Assembly (NCBI GenBank): GCA_947387485.1
Contig: CANDNT010000009.1
Location: 62,001 to 126,000, forward strand
Source: Aquimarina rhabdastrellae
GTDB lineage: Bacteria; Bacteroidota; Bacteroidia; Flavobacteriales; Flavobacteriaceae
Length of the DNA: 64,000 bases
Reading direction: 5' to 3'
Part shown: positions 51,433 through 61,067 of the stretch, in pieces
How positions within the stretch are numbered: the first letter of the stretch is position 1
Layout of the letters: each line of letters opens with the position of its first letter
Position numbers and translations under genes: made by a program
The notes under the pieces: generated by a model
What the model was told of the DNA's origin: nothing
Database searches by the model: none
The model's input: only the letters and a program-made list of their open reading frames with translations

Positions 51433-53643
51433 TTAAGCGCTTTTATGCTTTGCCATCGTAATGTTTTTTATTATAGTTTGGAAGAATTGCTGAGTATCAT
51501 AAGGTTTAATAATCACATCATTCATTCCAGAAGATAAAGCCTCATCTCTTACTTCACCTTCTTCTACAGCAGTTAAAGCAATAATAGGGACATTAGTATT
51601 GAATTTACGAATTTCGATGGTAGCATCGAGTCCGCTCATTCCAGGCATATTAATATCCATTAAAATAAGGTCATAAGTATTTTCTTTGGCTTTGCTAATA
51701 GCTTCAGTACCATTAGTCGCTACATTAAAAGTGTAATTGTTTTTCTTTAAGATATTTTGAGTTACCATTTGATTGATTTTATTATCATCAACAATTAATA
51801 TATGATAACTATCTGTACCTACAGGAGTCTTTATCTGTGGAGTTTTGGTTAGGGCAGGAGCTTGCTGGATAGCTTCTTCAAAATACAATTCGAAGAAAAA
51901 CTCAGTACCTTCATTTTCTTTACTTTTAATATGAATCTCACTGTTATGTAATTGTATAAGTTTTTTTACAATAGAGAGCCCTAAACCTGTACCTTGATGT
52001 TCCTGTTCTGTATTTTTTACTTGAACGAAATTATCAAAAATAGATTCTTGTTTATCAATAGGAATACCTATTCCGTCATCTTTAACAACAAATTTTAAAA
52101 GGTGAGTATTATTAAAATTACGAATATGAGTAATGGTGATCCATACATTTCCTTCTTTGGTAAATTTTAAAGCATTTCCTATTAAATTAATTAGGATTTG
52201 AGATAAACGAACAGAATCTCCTGAGAGTGTTTGAGGAATTGAACGATCTATCTGTATATGTGCTTTATTATTGTTGTTTTTTAATCTAGAACGTAAAGAA
52301 TTAGCAATGCCTTCTACAAGAGAACGTATATCAAAAGAAGTTTTTTCTAAAACCACTTCGTTAGTTTCTATTTTACTCAATTGTAATACATCATTAATCA
52401 ATGCCAAAAGATAATCACCAGAGAATTTTAAAGATTGAAGATATTCTTTCTTTTTTTCTTCTGGATGATCTTGCATAAGCATAGAAGTAAGACCAATAAC
52501 TCCATATAAAGGTGTACGTAATTCGTGACTTACCGTAGAGACAAACTGAGACTTAAGAACAGAGACCTGTTCTGCTGTTTCTTTTGCTTTTTTAAGCTCC
52601 TTATTTTTTTCAAGAAGATCTTGATTAAGTTTACGTTTTTGAGCGTTGTTTTTATACGAACTAATCAAGAAAATAAAAGAAATGATGATAAAAATGATAC
52701 CTAATATAATCGTTGTTTTCCAGCGTATAATTTGAAACTTACGTTCTTTTGCTTCATTTTCGGCAACTTCTAATTCACGTTTATATTGTTCTACTTCGTA
52801 TTTAACATTTGCTTTTTGTAATTCGATTAAACGTTTTTTATTGTTCGAAATCACCAAGTTTTTATAATGTTCATTAAGTAAGGTATAGGCTTTTTGATAA
52901 TCTTTTTTAGCTTTATAAAGATCAGAATAGATTTTGTATGCTTTGGCTAACTCCTCATGTAAATTATCTTTTTCTGCATAAGAAATAGCACGTTTTGTAT
53001 GCGTCTCAACTCGACCATACATTTTTTCATGTAAAAAATATTGAGCTAAAAGGGCATTAATCACTGTTTTATTAGTATTTGAAGCTTTAGCAGTAATTAA
53101 TTTTCGAGCTTTTGATAAGTAAGGATAAGCAGTTTTATATTTTTGCTGCATGATAAAATAATCTCCTAAATCGATTAAAGGAGCTATCATAAGCATAGTA
53201 TCTTTCATTTTATTGGCTATTAAATAAGCCTCGTTATAATGTGAAACAGCAGAAGAAACAGTTGTTTTTTCTTTAATTTGAAGCGCAGCAATATTATTGT
53301 TGATCTCTGATTCTAAATATTTATTTTTAGAGATTTTGGCATAAACCAATGCTTTTTCATAATTATCAATAGCCTTATCATGTTCTCCATTTAGCTCATA
53401 ATTATGACCTATAATTTGATAAACATATGCTTTACTTTCAGAATCATCATGGAATTTGGCAATCATTAATGCTTTTTCGGCAATTTGTAATGATTGTTCA
53501 TATTTAAATTCATTTTGAAATCGTTGAGATTCCTTAATCATTAATTGAATACTATCCTTAGTTGCAGTATTTTGTGTCTCAGCTTTAGAGACATAAGCAC
53601 TCAACATCAGCAGTAATGATGTAATTAATACGATACGTTTCAA
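51433..53643 (-). CDS. TPR-containing hybrid histidine kinase/response regulator
   Basis: A 736-residue protein starting at a TTG (53643); the signal peptide MKRIVLITSLLLMLSAYVSK begins there. The periplasmic part (25-300) is made of TPR-like helical repeats (HNYELNGEHDKAIDNYEKAL, YFIMQQKYKTAYPYLSKARK). One membrane helix (310-330) and a coiled coil lead to HisKA (H373 in VSHELRTPLYG), HATPase_c (NLIGNALKFT, DDGIGIP, GTGLGLS) and a C-terminal receiver (ILIVDDNKINQ; D663 in LMDINMPGMSG; K713). There is no DNA-binding output, so the signal goes to a phosphotransfer partner elsewhere. Confidence 0.92.
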   Translation of the reverse strand: MKRIVLITSLLLMLSAYVSKAETQNTATKDSIQLMIKESQRFQNEFKYEQSLQIAEKALMIAKFHDDSESKAYVYQIIGHNYELNGEHDKAIDNYEKALVYAKISKNKYLESEINNNIAALQIKEKTTVSSAVSHYNEAYLIANKMKDTMLMIAPLIDLGDYFIMQQKYKTAYPYLSKARKLITAKASNTNKTVINALLAQYFLHEKMYGRVETHTKRAISYAEKDNLHEELAKAYKIYSDLYKAKKDYQKAYTLLNEHYKNLVISNNKKRLIELQKANVKYEVEQYKRELEVAENEAKERKFQIIRWKTTIILGIIFIIISFIFLISSYKNNAQKRKLNQDLLEKNKELKKAKETAEQVSVLKSQFVSTVSHELRTPLYGVIGLTSMLMQDHPEEKKKEYLQSLKFSGDYLLALINDVLQLSKIETNEVVLEKTSFDIRSLVEGIANSLRSRLKNNNNKAHIQIDRSIPQTLSGDSVRLSQILINLIGNALKFTKEGNVWITITHIRNFNNTHLLKFVVKDDGIGIPIDKQESIFDNFVQVKNTEQEHQGTGLGLSIVKKLIQLHNSEIHIKSKENEGTEFFFELYFEEAIQQAPALTKTPQIKTPVGTDSYHILIVDDNKINQMVTQNILKKNNYTFNVATNGTEAISKAKENTYDLILMDINMPGMSGLDATIEIRKFNTNVPIIALTAVEEGEVRDEALSSGMNDVIIKPYDTQQFFQTIIKNITMAKHKSA

Positions 53644-53840
53644 TAGTTTAGTGTTTTAAACCTATTTGGGGTAGGGGATTTCGGTTCACGAAATTACAAA
53701 ATAGAATTAATATTATAGAAATTAAAAAGTTATAAGATGATTTTAATCATAAAAAAAGGGTATTTAAATAGAGATTTTTGAATAAAAATTGAAGCATTAG
53801 AAAAACTTATTACGATATAAAAAATTAAAATCAATAACTA

Positions 53841-53870
53841 TTAGTACAACAAAAAGAGACTGTATATTTG
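53841..53870 (+). promoter_or_regulatory. Promoter of the peroxiredoxin gene
   Basis: TTA (53841-53843), 19 nt, TATATTTG (53863-53870), 39 nt upstream of the ATG. The -33 is one base from TTG. Confidence 0.55.
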
Positions 53871-53909
53871 CAGTGTCAAAATCAATATTAATCATATAAA
53901 AAAATAGAA

Positions 53910-54548
53910 ATGGCAATAGTAGGTAAAAAATTTCCGAATCTTGATGTAGATGCAATGAACGAAATGGGAGATACTTTTAAAATCAATGTTTTAGAAGAAG
54001 CTAAAAACAAGAATAAAAAAGTATTACTTTTCTGGTATCCAAAAGATTTTACATTTGTTTGCCCAACAGAACTTCACGCTTTTCAAGCTGCTGTAGCTGA
54101 ATTTGAAAAGAGAAATACAATTGTAATTGGAGCTTCATGTGATACTCCAGAAGTACACTTTGCATGGTTAAACACTTCTAAAGATAATGGTGGTATTGAA
54201 GGTGTTACTTATCCAATCTTAGCTGATTCAAATCGTAATTTAGCTAGTACTTTAGGGATTTTAGATATCACTAACGAAACGTATAACGAAGAGACAGGAG
54301 TTGTAACTGTAGAAGGTGATAACGTAACGTATAGAGCTACATACTTAATTGACGAAGAAGGTACAGTTTTCCATGAAGGAATCAACCATATGCCAGTAGG
54401 AAGAAACGTAAACGAATTCTTAAGATTAATCGATGCGTATACTCACGTACAAAAGAACGGTGAGGTTTGTCCTGCAAACTGGGAAGAAGGTAAAGATGCA
54501 ATGAATGCAAATAGAGATGGAGTTGCTTCATATTTAGCTTCTCACTAA
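53910..54548 (+). CDS. Typical 2-Cys peroxiredoxin (AhpC/Prx1 type)
   Basis: A 212-residue peroxiredoxin. The peroxidatic cysteine is C51 in FTFVCPTELHAF and the resolving cysteine is C187 in GEVCPANWEEG, followed by the usual C-terminal tail. It reduces hydrogen peroxide and organic peroxides with a thioredoxin-type donor; a thioredoxin gene follows 65 nt downstream. OxyR control is plausible but no binding site was demonstrated. The gap to the thioredoxin gene holds a strong hairpin. Confidence 0.95.
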   Translation: MAIVGKKFPNLDVDAMNEMGDTFKINVLEEAKNKNKKVLLFWYPKDFTFVCPTELHAFQAAVAEFEKRNTIVIGASCDTPEVHFAWLNTSKDNGGIEGVTYPILADSNRNLASTLGILDITNETYNEETGVVTVEGDNVTYRATYLIDEEGTVFHEGINHMPVGRNVNEFLRLIDAYTHVQKNGEVCPANWEEGKDAMNANRDGVASYLASH

Positions 54549-54560
54549 TCATAACATATA

Positions 54561-54591
54561 ATACACTAAGCTCTTTATGAGCTTAGTGTAT
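54561..54591 (+). terminator. 13-bp hairpin between peroxiredoxin and thioredoxin genes
   Basis: ATACACTAAGCTC / GAGCTTAGTGTAT with a five-base loop, followed by CTAAAAAAA rather than a U-run. More likely an RNA-stabilising or processing hairpin that lets the peroxiredoxin message outlive the downstream part (inference). Confidence 0.5.
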
Positions 54592-54613
54592 CTAAAAAAA
54601 AAGAAAAATTATC

Positions 54614-54928
54614 ATGGTAAAAGAGTTACAAGAAGATAATCTAGCTAGTGTAATAGCAGATAATGAAACTGTAGTAGTACAATACTCTGCAACTTGGTGT
54701 GGGAATTGTAGAATAATGAAACCTAAATTTAAAAAATTAGCAACAGAGCAAGAACAACTGACTTTTGTGATTGTTGATGCAGAGAAGTATCCAGAATCAC
54801 GTAAGCTAGCTACTGTAGATAACTTACCAACGTTTGCTACTTTTAAAGGAGGAGAATTTGTGAATCAAACCCAAACTAACAAGTTTGATGTATTAAAAGA
54901 ATTAGTTAATGAAGTTACCAGTAATTAA
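54614..54928 (+). CDS. Thioredoxin-like protein
   Basis: A 104-residue thioredoxin-fold protein with active site SATWCGNCRIMKP (C29, C32), where the usual CGPC is CGNC. The cis-Pro loop is DNLPTFATF. No signal peptide, so cytoplasmic. It lies directly after the peroxiredoxin gene and probably reduces it. Its 3' end overlaps the next gene by 20 nt. Confidence 0.93.
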   Translation: MVKELQEDNLASVIADNETVVVQYSATWCGNCRIMKPKFKKLATEQEQLTFVIVDAEKYPESRKLATVDNLPTFATFKGGEFVNQTQTNKFDVLKELVNEVTSN

Positions 54929-55166
54929 GCATCTTACCTCTTTCATTGAAGAAAATGACGAGGATTTTGTAATCGAAACTATTGAAACTCTTGAAGCGCT
55001 TACAGAAGTACCATCATTAAAAGATGAAGAACTAGATGTAATAGGAGAGTTAATATCAAATATGTATGGAGCTCTAGAAGTTGATAAAATGATAAAAGAA
55101 GGAACTCCTAAAAAAGAAGCGCTTAACTCATTTATGAAAAGAGTATTAGGATCTATTGATAAATAA
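54909..55166 (+). CDS. DUF6952-like small acidic protein
   Basis: An 85-residue acidic helical protein (MKLPVIKHLTSFIEENDEDF). It resembles the DUF6952 family, which I recall next to thioredoxin in flavobacteria. The start ATG overlaps the thioredoxin gene by 20 nt in another frame, so translation is coupled. Function unknown; it may work with the peroxiredoxin-thioredoxin pair. Confidence 0.78.
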   Translation: MKLPVIKHLTSFIEENDEDFVIETIETLEALTEVPSLKDEELDVIGELISNMYGALEVDKMIKEGTPKKEALNSFMKRVLGSIDK

Positions 55167-55201
55167 ACAATAGAGCATACTATAATAATGCTATGAAAAA
55201 G

Positions 55202-55240
55202 AAAGAAAGGTTGTCTATGTATTAGACAACCTTTCTTTTT
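55202..55240. terminator. Bidirectional terminator
   Basis: AAAGAAAGGTTGTCTA / TAGACAACCTTTCTTT, U-runs both ways, between the DUF6952 gene and the convergent protease gene. Confidence 0.88.
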
Positions 55241-55260
55241 GATTTTATATAAACTAAATC

Positions 55261-57342
55261 TTAATTCTTTATGAATTTATAAGATTTACTATTGCTTCTA
55301 TTTTCAAAAGAAATAAAATATACTCCACTTGATAAATTAGCTACATTAATAGTATTGCTAAGTTTATCAAGAGTTTGTGTATGTACTCTAGCTCCTAATA
55401 TATTATAGATTTCTATTTTTTCTAATGTATTAACCTTACGATCGATAGTGATAAAATCATTAGCCGGGTTAGGATATATAGAAATTTGATTTTCAACATC
55501 AAATTCGTCTACAGAAAGAGTGCTATCAACAGTTAATTCAAAAGTACAATTTACAGAAGCTCCACCACTACTAGCAGTAATAGTGATTTGATGAGAACCA
55601 TCTGATACAACAGTACCTGCAGCAGGACTTTGTGTAACAGTAGCATTACAATCATCATTAATAGCATTTGCCATACCGGTATAGTCAGGAATAGTAAAGT
55701 TTGTTGTTGTAGGGTCAGATGCTACGGCAAGATCACCAGGGCAATTAACCTGTAATGGGATAGAAGGCATAGTATATCCTGTATTGGTAAATTGAGTAGT
55801 CATTACATTAATGTCTGCACAACTGTAATTCATATCGATAGCAGCTTGTCTTACAGCGATAGCAGCTTGTTCTTGATTTGTAGAACTAGAAGTCATACTT
55901 AAACCTTCTAAGAATGCTTTGTCTGTTTTCTCTCGTCCTATAATATCAAAAATACGCATAAGAACAGTTGCCCATATTTGTCCATTTTGATGGATAGAAG
56001 AGGTTAAACCTCCTGGGTAAGTAGCCGAATAGTTAGTAGTTCTTCCTCCCCAGAATTCATTATGACCATCCCAATGAAACATATGATGGTAAGAAGGAGC
56101 ACTGCTATCCCATTGATTAAGGCTACGACTATAAGATTGCGCCCAGTAGTCACCACATCCCTCACTTAAACCATCAACTTGAGATAAAGAACCATTAGTG
56201 ATCCAATCGTGAATTCCGTGACCTAATTCGTGGATAATTACATCTGTATCTTCAGCGTCATCTACACCACCTTCGCCAAATTTAAGAACTCCTCCTCCAT
56301 AAGAAGAATTATCTCCACCGCTCCATGCACTAGGATCATAGATGATCACTCCAGAGTTAAATCTAGAAACAAGAGTAATACCCAATGTTTCATTGATATA
56401 ACGCATGTTTTTATCAAGGTGATAATAACAATTAACTGCTTCAAAAGCATCATTAGAACGGTTATAATTAAAATCAGGAGAATTTTGTGTAAAAAGCCCT
56501 TTAAAAGGAGCTTCTACATCTTGGATTTCTAGATATTGTCCTTCTAGTTTATAAGTACCTCCAGTAAGATCAATTCCTTTCAAGGTAACAGATGATCTTG
56601 AAGCATCCAGAGAAGCATTTGTAGCATCATTATTATCTCTATAGTTCCCGCCATAAGTTACACCATTAACAGATAATGGATCCGGATCAAATACCATACC
56701 TGTGCCATCAACAGGTGCAGCAGCTATATTTTCTACAATTCGAGCTGTTTCTTGATCCTTAAAACCAACAGTAGGTACTGCATGAGAAATTTTTGAATTG
56801 ATATCACGGCGGATAGATACATCTTTGGATTCAATAATTTCACCAGAATGCGCATCAATAATTACTCTCCAATATCCAGTAGATTGTTTAGCATCCATAT
56901 GTACTACATGTACTAATCTAGTGTTTCCATCTTTAAGATATACATATAATTGAGAATCACTTTGAGTTAGTTCTCCTTTTAAATTCATGTATTGTTTTGC
57001 TTGGTCAAGAACAGAGGTTTTAGAAAGGTTTGGAGTTGTATTGATTGTAGTTACACCATGTTTATGATTATTAGCTACATAAGATACTTTGTTTTTATTT
57101 GATATATGAATAGCTATTTCAGAATCAAATACAGGTATTCCATTAATAGTTTGTTGATAACGTAATGTTTGTCCTGATAGTCCTTTGCGAGTTGAACGTA
57201 GATTAAATTCGTCTATCGAGTTGACTTTTAATGTTGTTAAATTGTCTTTTAGCCAAGTCTTGGCTATTTCATCGGGACTTTGTTGCGCTTGAAGCGAAAG
57301 CCCTAAAATCAAAAGAATGATTAGTGGTAATTTGTATTTCAT
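55261..57342 (-). CDS. Secreted HELGH metallopeptidase (M4/M36-like), T9SS cargo
   Basis: A 693-residue exported protease. Signal peptide 1-20 (SLQAQ); an FTP/PepSY-type propeptide (25-180); catalytic domain with DVIIHELGHGIHDW (HELGH 371-375) and GLSEGCGDYWAQ (third zinc ligand E394). A HYR-like beta domain (535-610) and a type A T9SS sorting domain (ISIYPNPANDFITI to the C-terminus) follow. It is expected to be secreted or cell-surface bound and to degrade proteins. Assignment to M4 versus M36 is uncertain. Confidence 0.88.
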   Translation of the reverse strand: MKYKLPLIILLILGLSLQAQQSPDEIAKTWLKDNLTTLKVNSIDEFNLRSTRKGLSGQTLRYQQTINGIPVFDSEIAIHISNKNKVSYVANNHKHGVTTINTTPNLSKTSVLDQAKQYMNLKGELTQSDSQLYVYLKDGNTRLVHVVHMDAKQSTGYWRVIIDAHSGEIIESKDVSIRRDINSKISHAVPTVGFKDQETARIVENIAAAPVDGTGMVFDPDPLSVNGVTYGGNYRDNNDATNASLDASRSSVTLKGIDLTGGTYKLEGQYLEIQDVEAPFKGLFTQNSPDFNYNRSNDAFEAVNCYYHLDKNMRYINETLGITLVSRFNSGVIIYDPSAWSGGDNSSYGGGVLKFGEGGVDDAEDTDVIIHELGHGIHDWITNGSLSQVDGLSEGCGDYWAQSYSRSLNQWDSSAPSYHHMFHWDGHNEFWGGRTTNYSATYPGGLTSSIHQNGQIWATVLMRIFDIIGREKTDKAFLEGLSMTSSSTNQEQAAIAVRQAAIDMNYSCADINVMTTQFTNTGYTMPSIPLQVNCPGDLAVASDPTTTNFTIPDYTGMANAINDDCNATVTQSPAAGTVVSDGSHQITITASSGGASVNCTFELTVDSTLSVDEFDVENQISIYPNPANDFITIDRKVNTLEKIEIYNILGARVHTQTLDKLSNTINVANLSSGVYFISFENRSNSKSYKFIKN

Positions 57343-57580
57343 GTTTTTGAGAATGTGATTTGTAATTCTTTGTAATAACGCACGATATCGTATATACCCT
57401 ACGTAATAAACGTTAAAAAGTTATGGATTTTATAAAAAAAATGTCATTATTGTGTTGTTTGTAAAAGTAGGGGAGAGCCTATCTCTTTTTTTGCTATTGA
57501 CTAGAAAAAAGAGAAAAGGTAAAATGATAAATAGTTTAATCTTCTTAATTTTACATTCTCATAAAAAAGAAACATAAATC

Positions 57581-58078
57581 ATGGCAACAATAGCATTACA
57601 AGGAAAATCAGTTCAAACTATAGGAGAATTACCTAGTGTAGGAACTCAAGCATTAGATTTTGAATTAGTAAAAGGGGATTTATCTACAGTTAAGTTATCA
57701 GATTATAAAGGGAAAAAAGTAGTATTAAATGTTTTTCCATCAATAGATACAGGAACTTGTGCTACATCTGTAAGAAAGTTTAATGAAAAGGCTTCTTCAA
57801 TAGAAAACACAGTAGTATTATGTGTATCTAGAGATCTACCTTTTGCACAAACCCGTTTTTGTGGAGCAGAAGGGATCGATAAAGTATATTGCCTTTCAGA
57901 TTACAGAACTGGTAAATTTGGTAAAGATTATGGCTTAGAAATTATTGATGGAGTATTACAACAATTGCACTCAAGAGTAATTGTAGTTATTGATGAGGAA
58001 GGTAAAGTTGTACATACAGAACAAGTAAATGAAATCGTAGATGAACCTAATTATGAAGCAGCATTGAACGCATTGTAA
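57581..58078 (+). CDS. tpx: Thiol peroxidase Tpx
   Basis: A 165-residue atypical 2-Cys peroxiredoxin. Peroxidatic C60 in PSIDTGTCATSVRKFNE and resolving C94 in ARFCGAEG-like FAQTRFCGAEG, the classic Tpx pair. It detoxifies peroxides using thioredoxin. First gene of the plus-strand tpx-dgkA-ftsK-lolA-lptF/G-ribB block, two nt before dgkA. Confidence 0.96.
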   Translation: MATIALQGKSVQTIGELPSVGTQALDFELVKGDLSTVKLSDYKGKKVVLNVFPSIDTGTCATSVRKFNEKASSIENTVVLCVSRDLPFAQTRFCGAEGIDKVYCLSDYRTGKFGKDYGLEIIDGVLQQLHSRVIVVIDEEGKVVHTEQVNEIVDEPNYEAALNAL

Positions 58079-58080
58079 TA

Positions 58081-58449
58081 ATGACAAAAGGGATACAATT
58101 TATTAAGGGAAGAATTCGTGGTTGTGGATATGCCATGAAAGGTGCATTACTATTATTAAAAACTGAAGCTAGTATACAGGTACAAGCTGGAATCGGAATT
58201 GTAATGACAATTGCAGGTTTTTATTATGATATTACAACCACAGAATGGATAATGCAAATCTTTGCAATAGGATTGATAATGAGTATGGAAGGTATGAATA
58301 CAGCTGCCGAAGCTATTGCAGATTTTGTCCATCCAGATTTTCATAACAAGATAGGGGTGATAAAAGATGTAGCGGCTGGAGCCGTATTTATTGCAGCAAT
58401 TACCGCCGTTATCATAGGTTTCATCATTTATATACCGTATATTTTTTAG
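58081..58449 (+). CDS. dgkA: Diacylglycerol/undecaprenol kinase family protein
   Basis: A 122-residue membrane protein with three helices. Catalytic residues are in MEGMNTAAEAIADFV (E70, N73, E77) and IKDVAAGAV (K95, D96). It phosphorylates a lipid alcohol (diacylglycerol or undecaprenol) with ATP, recycling membrane lipids or cell-wall carrier. It begins two nt after tpx and 68 nt before ftsK. Confidence 0.92.
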   Translation: MTKGIQFIKGRIRGCGYAMKGALLLLKTEASIQVQAGIGIVMTIAGFYYDITTTEWIMQIFAIGLIMSMEGMNTAAEAIADFVHPDFHNKIGVIKDVAAGAVFIAAITAVIIGFIIYIPYIF

Positions 58450-58517
58450 AAATTTTAGAAGCAATTTTACGTTCACAAAGAGATATTCGTATTTTTGCGC
58501 TAAGATTATTTTCAAGA

Positions 58518-61004
58518 ATGGCCAAAAGAAAAGCAACTACCAAAAAAACAACCGTAAAGAATAAAAAGTCGATTAAAGAACGATTAAGTATGACCAAACA
58601 ACAAAAGATTGTTTTGGGTACTTTTCTATTTTTATTTGGGATATGGCTATTTTTTTCATTTACCTCTTTTTTCTTCAATTGGAAAGTAGACCAAAGCGAA
58701 TTGGTTGATTATGCTAGAAGAGATGTGGGAATCAAAAATAGTCTAAGCAGTTTTGGAGCCCAAATTAGTAACTTTTTTATCTATAGAGGATTTGGGATTT
58801 CGGCATTTATAATTCCTGTATTAACCTTATTATCTGGAGTGTATTTAGTACTAGGTTTCAATAAAAAGAAATTGATTGGTTTCTGGTATTGGGGAATATT
58901 ATTGATGTTATGGGGCGCAGTTTTATTTGGATTCTTTAATTATGCAGATCATATTTTAGGAGGAGTTGTTGGATTTGAATTTAATGATTTTTTAAGTGAT
59001 TATATAGGTAAGTTAGGAACAGTATTGTTACTGATATTTTTTGCCATACTCTATGTTGTAGTGCGATTAAAACTGACACCAGAAATTGTAATAGCGGCAT
59101 TCTCAAGAAAAGAGGAAGAAGTAGAAGAAACTATATCCGATGAAAAAGTAGATGCACCATCATTAAATGATGAAGGCGTAAATCAAAAAGAGGAAACTAT
59201 TCCATTAGAAACAGAAATTCCTGTGACAGCTATAGATGAACCTATAGTTATAGCAGAAGATGCAGAAACAACTATCACAACTACTTTTGGTCAAGAAGAT
59301 TTAGTACCAACCATCAAGAACTATTCACAACCAGAAGGAATTACTATTTTGGATGGAGAGCAAGAAGCTGATGAGGTTAAGAGTGTAAATGATGAAAAGG
59401 ATGATTTCTTAGAAGAAATCACTATGGAAATAGAAGAGACCGTAGAAGAAGAAGAAGTCGATACCATTAGCGATCAATTAGTAAAAGATTTTGGAGAATT
59501 TGATCCTAGATTAGAATTAGGTGCATATGCATTCCCAACAGTAGATTTATTAAAAGATTACACACAAGGAAAAGCTGGGATTACTATTGATCAAGGAGAG
59601 CTAGAAGAAAACAAAAATAGAATTGTTGAGACGCTTAAGAATTACAAGATAGAAATAGCTCAAATAAAAGCTACTGTAGGACCAACAGTTACACTATATG
59701 AAATCGTACCAGAAGCAGGAATACGAATTTCAAAAATCAAGAATTTAGAAGACGATATAGCTTTATCTCTAGCGGCATTAGGAATTCGTATTATAGCACC
59801 TATACCAGGAAAAGGAACCATAGGGATAGAAGTTCCTAATAAGAACTCTACGATAGTATCGATGCGATCAGCGATTATGTCTCCTAAATTTCAAAATGCA
59901 GAAATGGAATTGCCATTATCGCTAGGTAAAACCATTTCAAATGAAACCTTGGTAGTAGATTTGGCAAAAATGCCTCACTTGCTAATGGCAGGAGCTACAG
60001 GACAAGGTAAATCGGTAGGATTAAATGCGATTCTTACTTCGTTATTATATAAGAAACATCCAGCCGAAGTTAAATTTGTTTTAGTTGATCCTAAAAAAGT
60101 AGAATTAACATTATATAACAAGATAGAGCGTCACTTCTTAGCAAAACTTCCAGATGCAGAAGATGCCATTATTACAGATAACAGCAAGGTGATTAATACC
60201 TTAAACTCGTTGTGTATAGAAATGGATGCACGTTATGATTTGCTTAAAAATGCAATGGTGCGTAACATAAAAGAGTATAACGCTAAGTTTAAAGCAAGAA
60301 AGCTTAATCCAGAAAACGGACATCGCTTTTTACCATATATTGTTTTGGTTATAGATGAGTTTGCAGACTTAATCATGACGGCAGGTAAAGAAGTAGAAAC
60401 TCCTATAGCGAGATTAGCACAATTAGCACGTGCAATCGGTATTCACTTAATCATAGCAACACAAAGACCTTCTGTAAATGTAATTACGGGAATGATAAAA
60501 GCCAATTTCCCTGCTCGTATAGCATTTAGAGTAACATCAAAAATTGATTCGAGAACAATATTAGATACCGGAGGAGCAGATCAATTGATCGGTAGAGGAG
60601 ATATGTTATATACACAAGGTAATGATGTTATCCGTATTCAATGTGCTTTTGTCGATACACCAGAGGTTGAACGCATCACAGAATATATCGGTGGACAAAA
60701 GGCTTATGCAAGTGCTCATTTACTACCAGAATTCATAGGAGAAGATAGTGGCACGAGTATTGATATAGACAAGAAGGATAGAGATAAATTGTTTAATGAA
60801 GCAGCCGAAATTATCGTAACAGCGCAACAAGGATCAGCCTCGTTATTGCAACGTAAACTTAAATTAGGATATAATAGAGCAGGACGACTTATCGATCAAT
60901 TAGAAGCAGCTGGTATTGTAGGTCCTTTTGAAGGAAGTAAAGCACGTCAAGTTTTGGTAACAGATTTAAATGCATTACATCTCTTATTAGAAGCAGAAAA
61001 GTAA
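58518..61004 (+). CDS. ftsK: DNA translocase FtsK
   Basis: An 828-residue translocase. Four N-terminal helices (about 35-55, 93-115, 123-145, 160-185) anchor it; an acidic linker (195-330, Glu-rich) replaces the long Pro/Gln linker of E. coli. Alpha and beta motor domains carry Walker A GATGQGKS (492-499), VLVIDEFADL and LARAIGIHLIIATQRPS; a C-terminal gamma winged helix (about 765-825) reads KOPS-like sites. It pumps chromosome ends through the septum and activates dimer resolution. Confidence 0.96.
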   Translation: MAKRKATTKKTTVKNKKSIKERLSMTKQQKIVLGTFLFLFGIWLFFSFTSFFFNWKVDQSELVDYARRDVGIKNSLSSFGAQISNFFIYRGFGISAFIIPVLTLLSGVYLVLGFNKKKLIGFWYWGILLMLWGAVLFGFFNYADHILGGVVGFEFNDFLSDYIGKLGTVLLLIFFAILYVVVRLKLTPEIVIAAFSRKEEEVEETISDEKVDAPSLNDEGVNQKEETIPLETEIPVTAIDEPIVIAEDAETTITTTFGQEDLVPTIKNYSQPEGITILDGEQEADEVKSVNDEKDDFLEEITMEIEETVEEEEVDTISDQLVKDFGEFDPRLELGAYAFPTVDLLKDYTQGKAGITIDQGELEENKNRIVETLKNYKIEIAQIKATVGPTVTLYEIVPEAGIRISKIKNLEDDIALSLAALGIRIIAPIPGKGTIGIEVPNKNSTIVSMRSAIMSPKFQNAEMELPLSLGKTISNETLVVDLAKMPHLLMAGATGQGKSVGLNAILTSLLYKKHPAEVKFVLVDPKKVELTLYNKIERHFLAKLPDAEDAIITDNSKVINTLNSLCIEMDARYDLLKNAMVRNIKEYNAKFKARKLNPENGHRFLPYIVLVIDEFADLIMTAGKEVETPIARLAQLARAIGIHLIIATQRPSVNVITGMIKANFPARIAFRVTSKIDSRTILDTGGADQLIGRGDMLYTQGNDVIRIQCAFVDTPEVERITEYIGGQKAYASAHLLPEFIGEDSGTSIDIDKKDRDKLFNEAAEIIVTAQQGSASLLQRKLKLGYNRAGRLIDQLEAAGIVGPFEGSKARQVLVTDLNALHLLLEAEK

Positions 61005-61067
61005 CATAACCTAAAGAAAGTATATCCCCATTATTACATATACTTTTGAATAAATTATAGAAAAAAA

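Noticed and set aside
56230..56532. Plus-strand 100-codon frame inside the secreted protease gene
   Set aside because: Antisense shadow of a well-supported 693-residue gene; composition reflects reverse coding.
58156..58536. Minus-strand 126-codon frame opposite dgkA
   Set aside because: Shadow of the dgkA coding sequence; Cys/Tyr-rich composition typical of antisense AT-rich reading.
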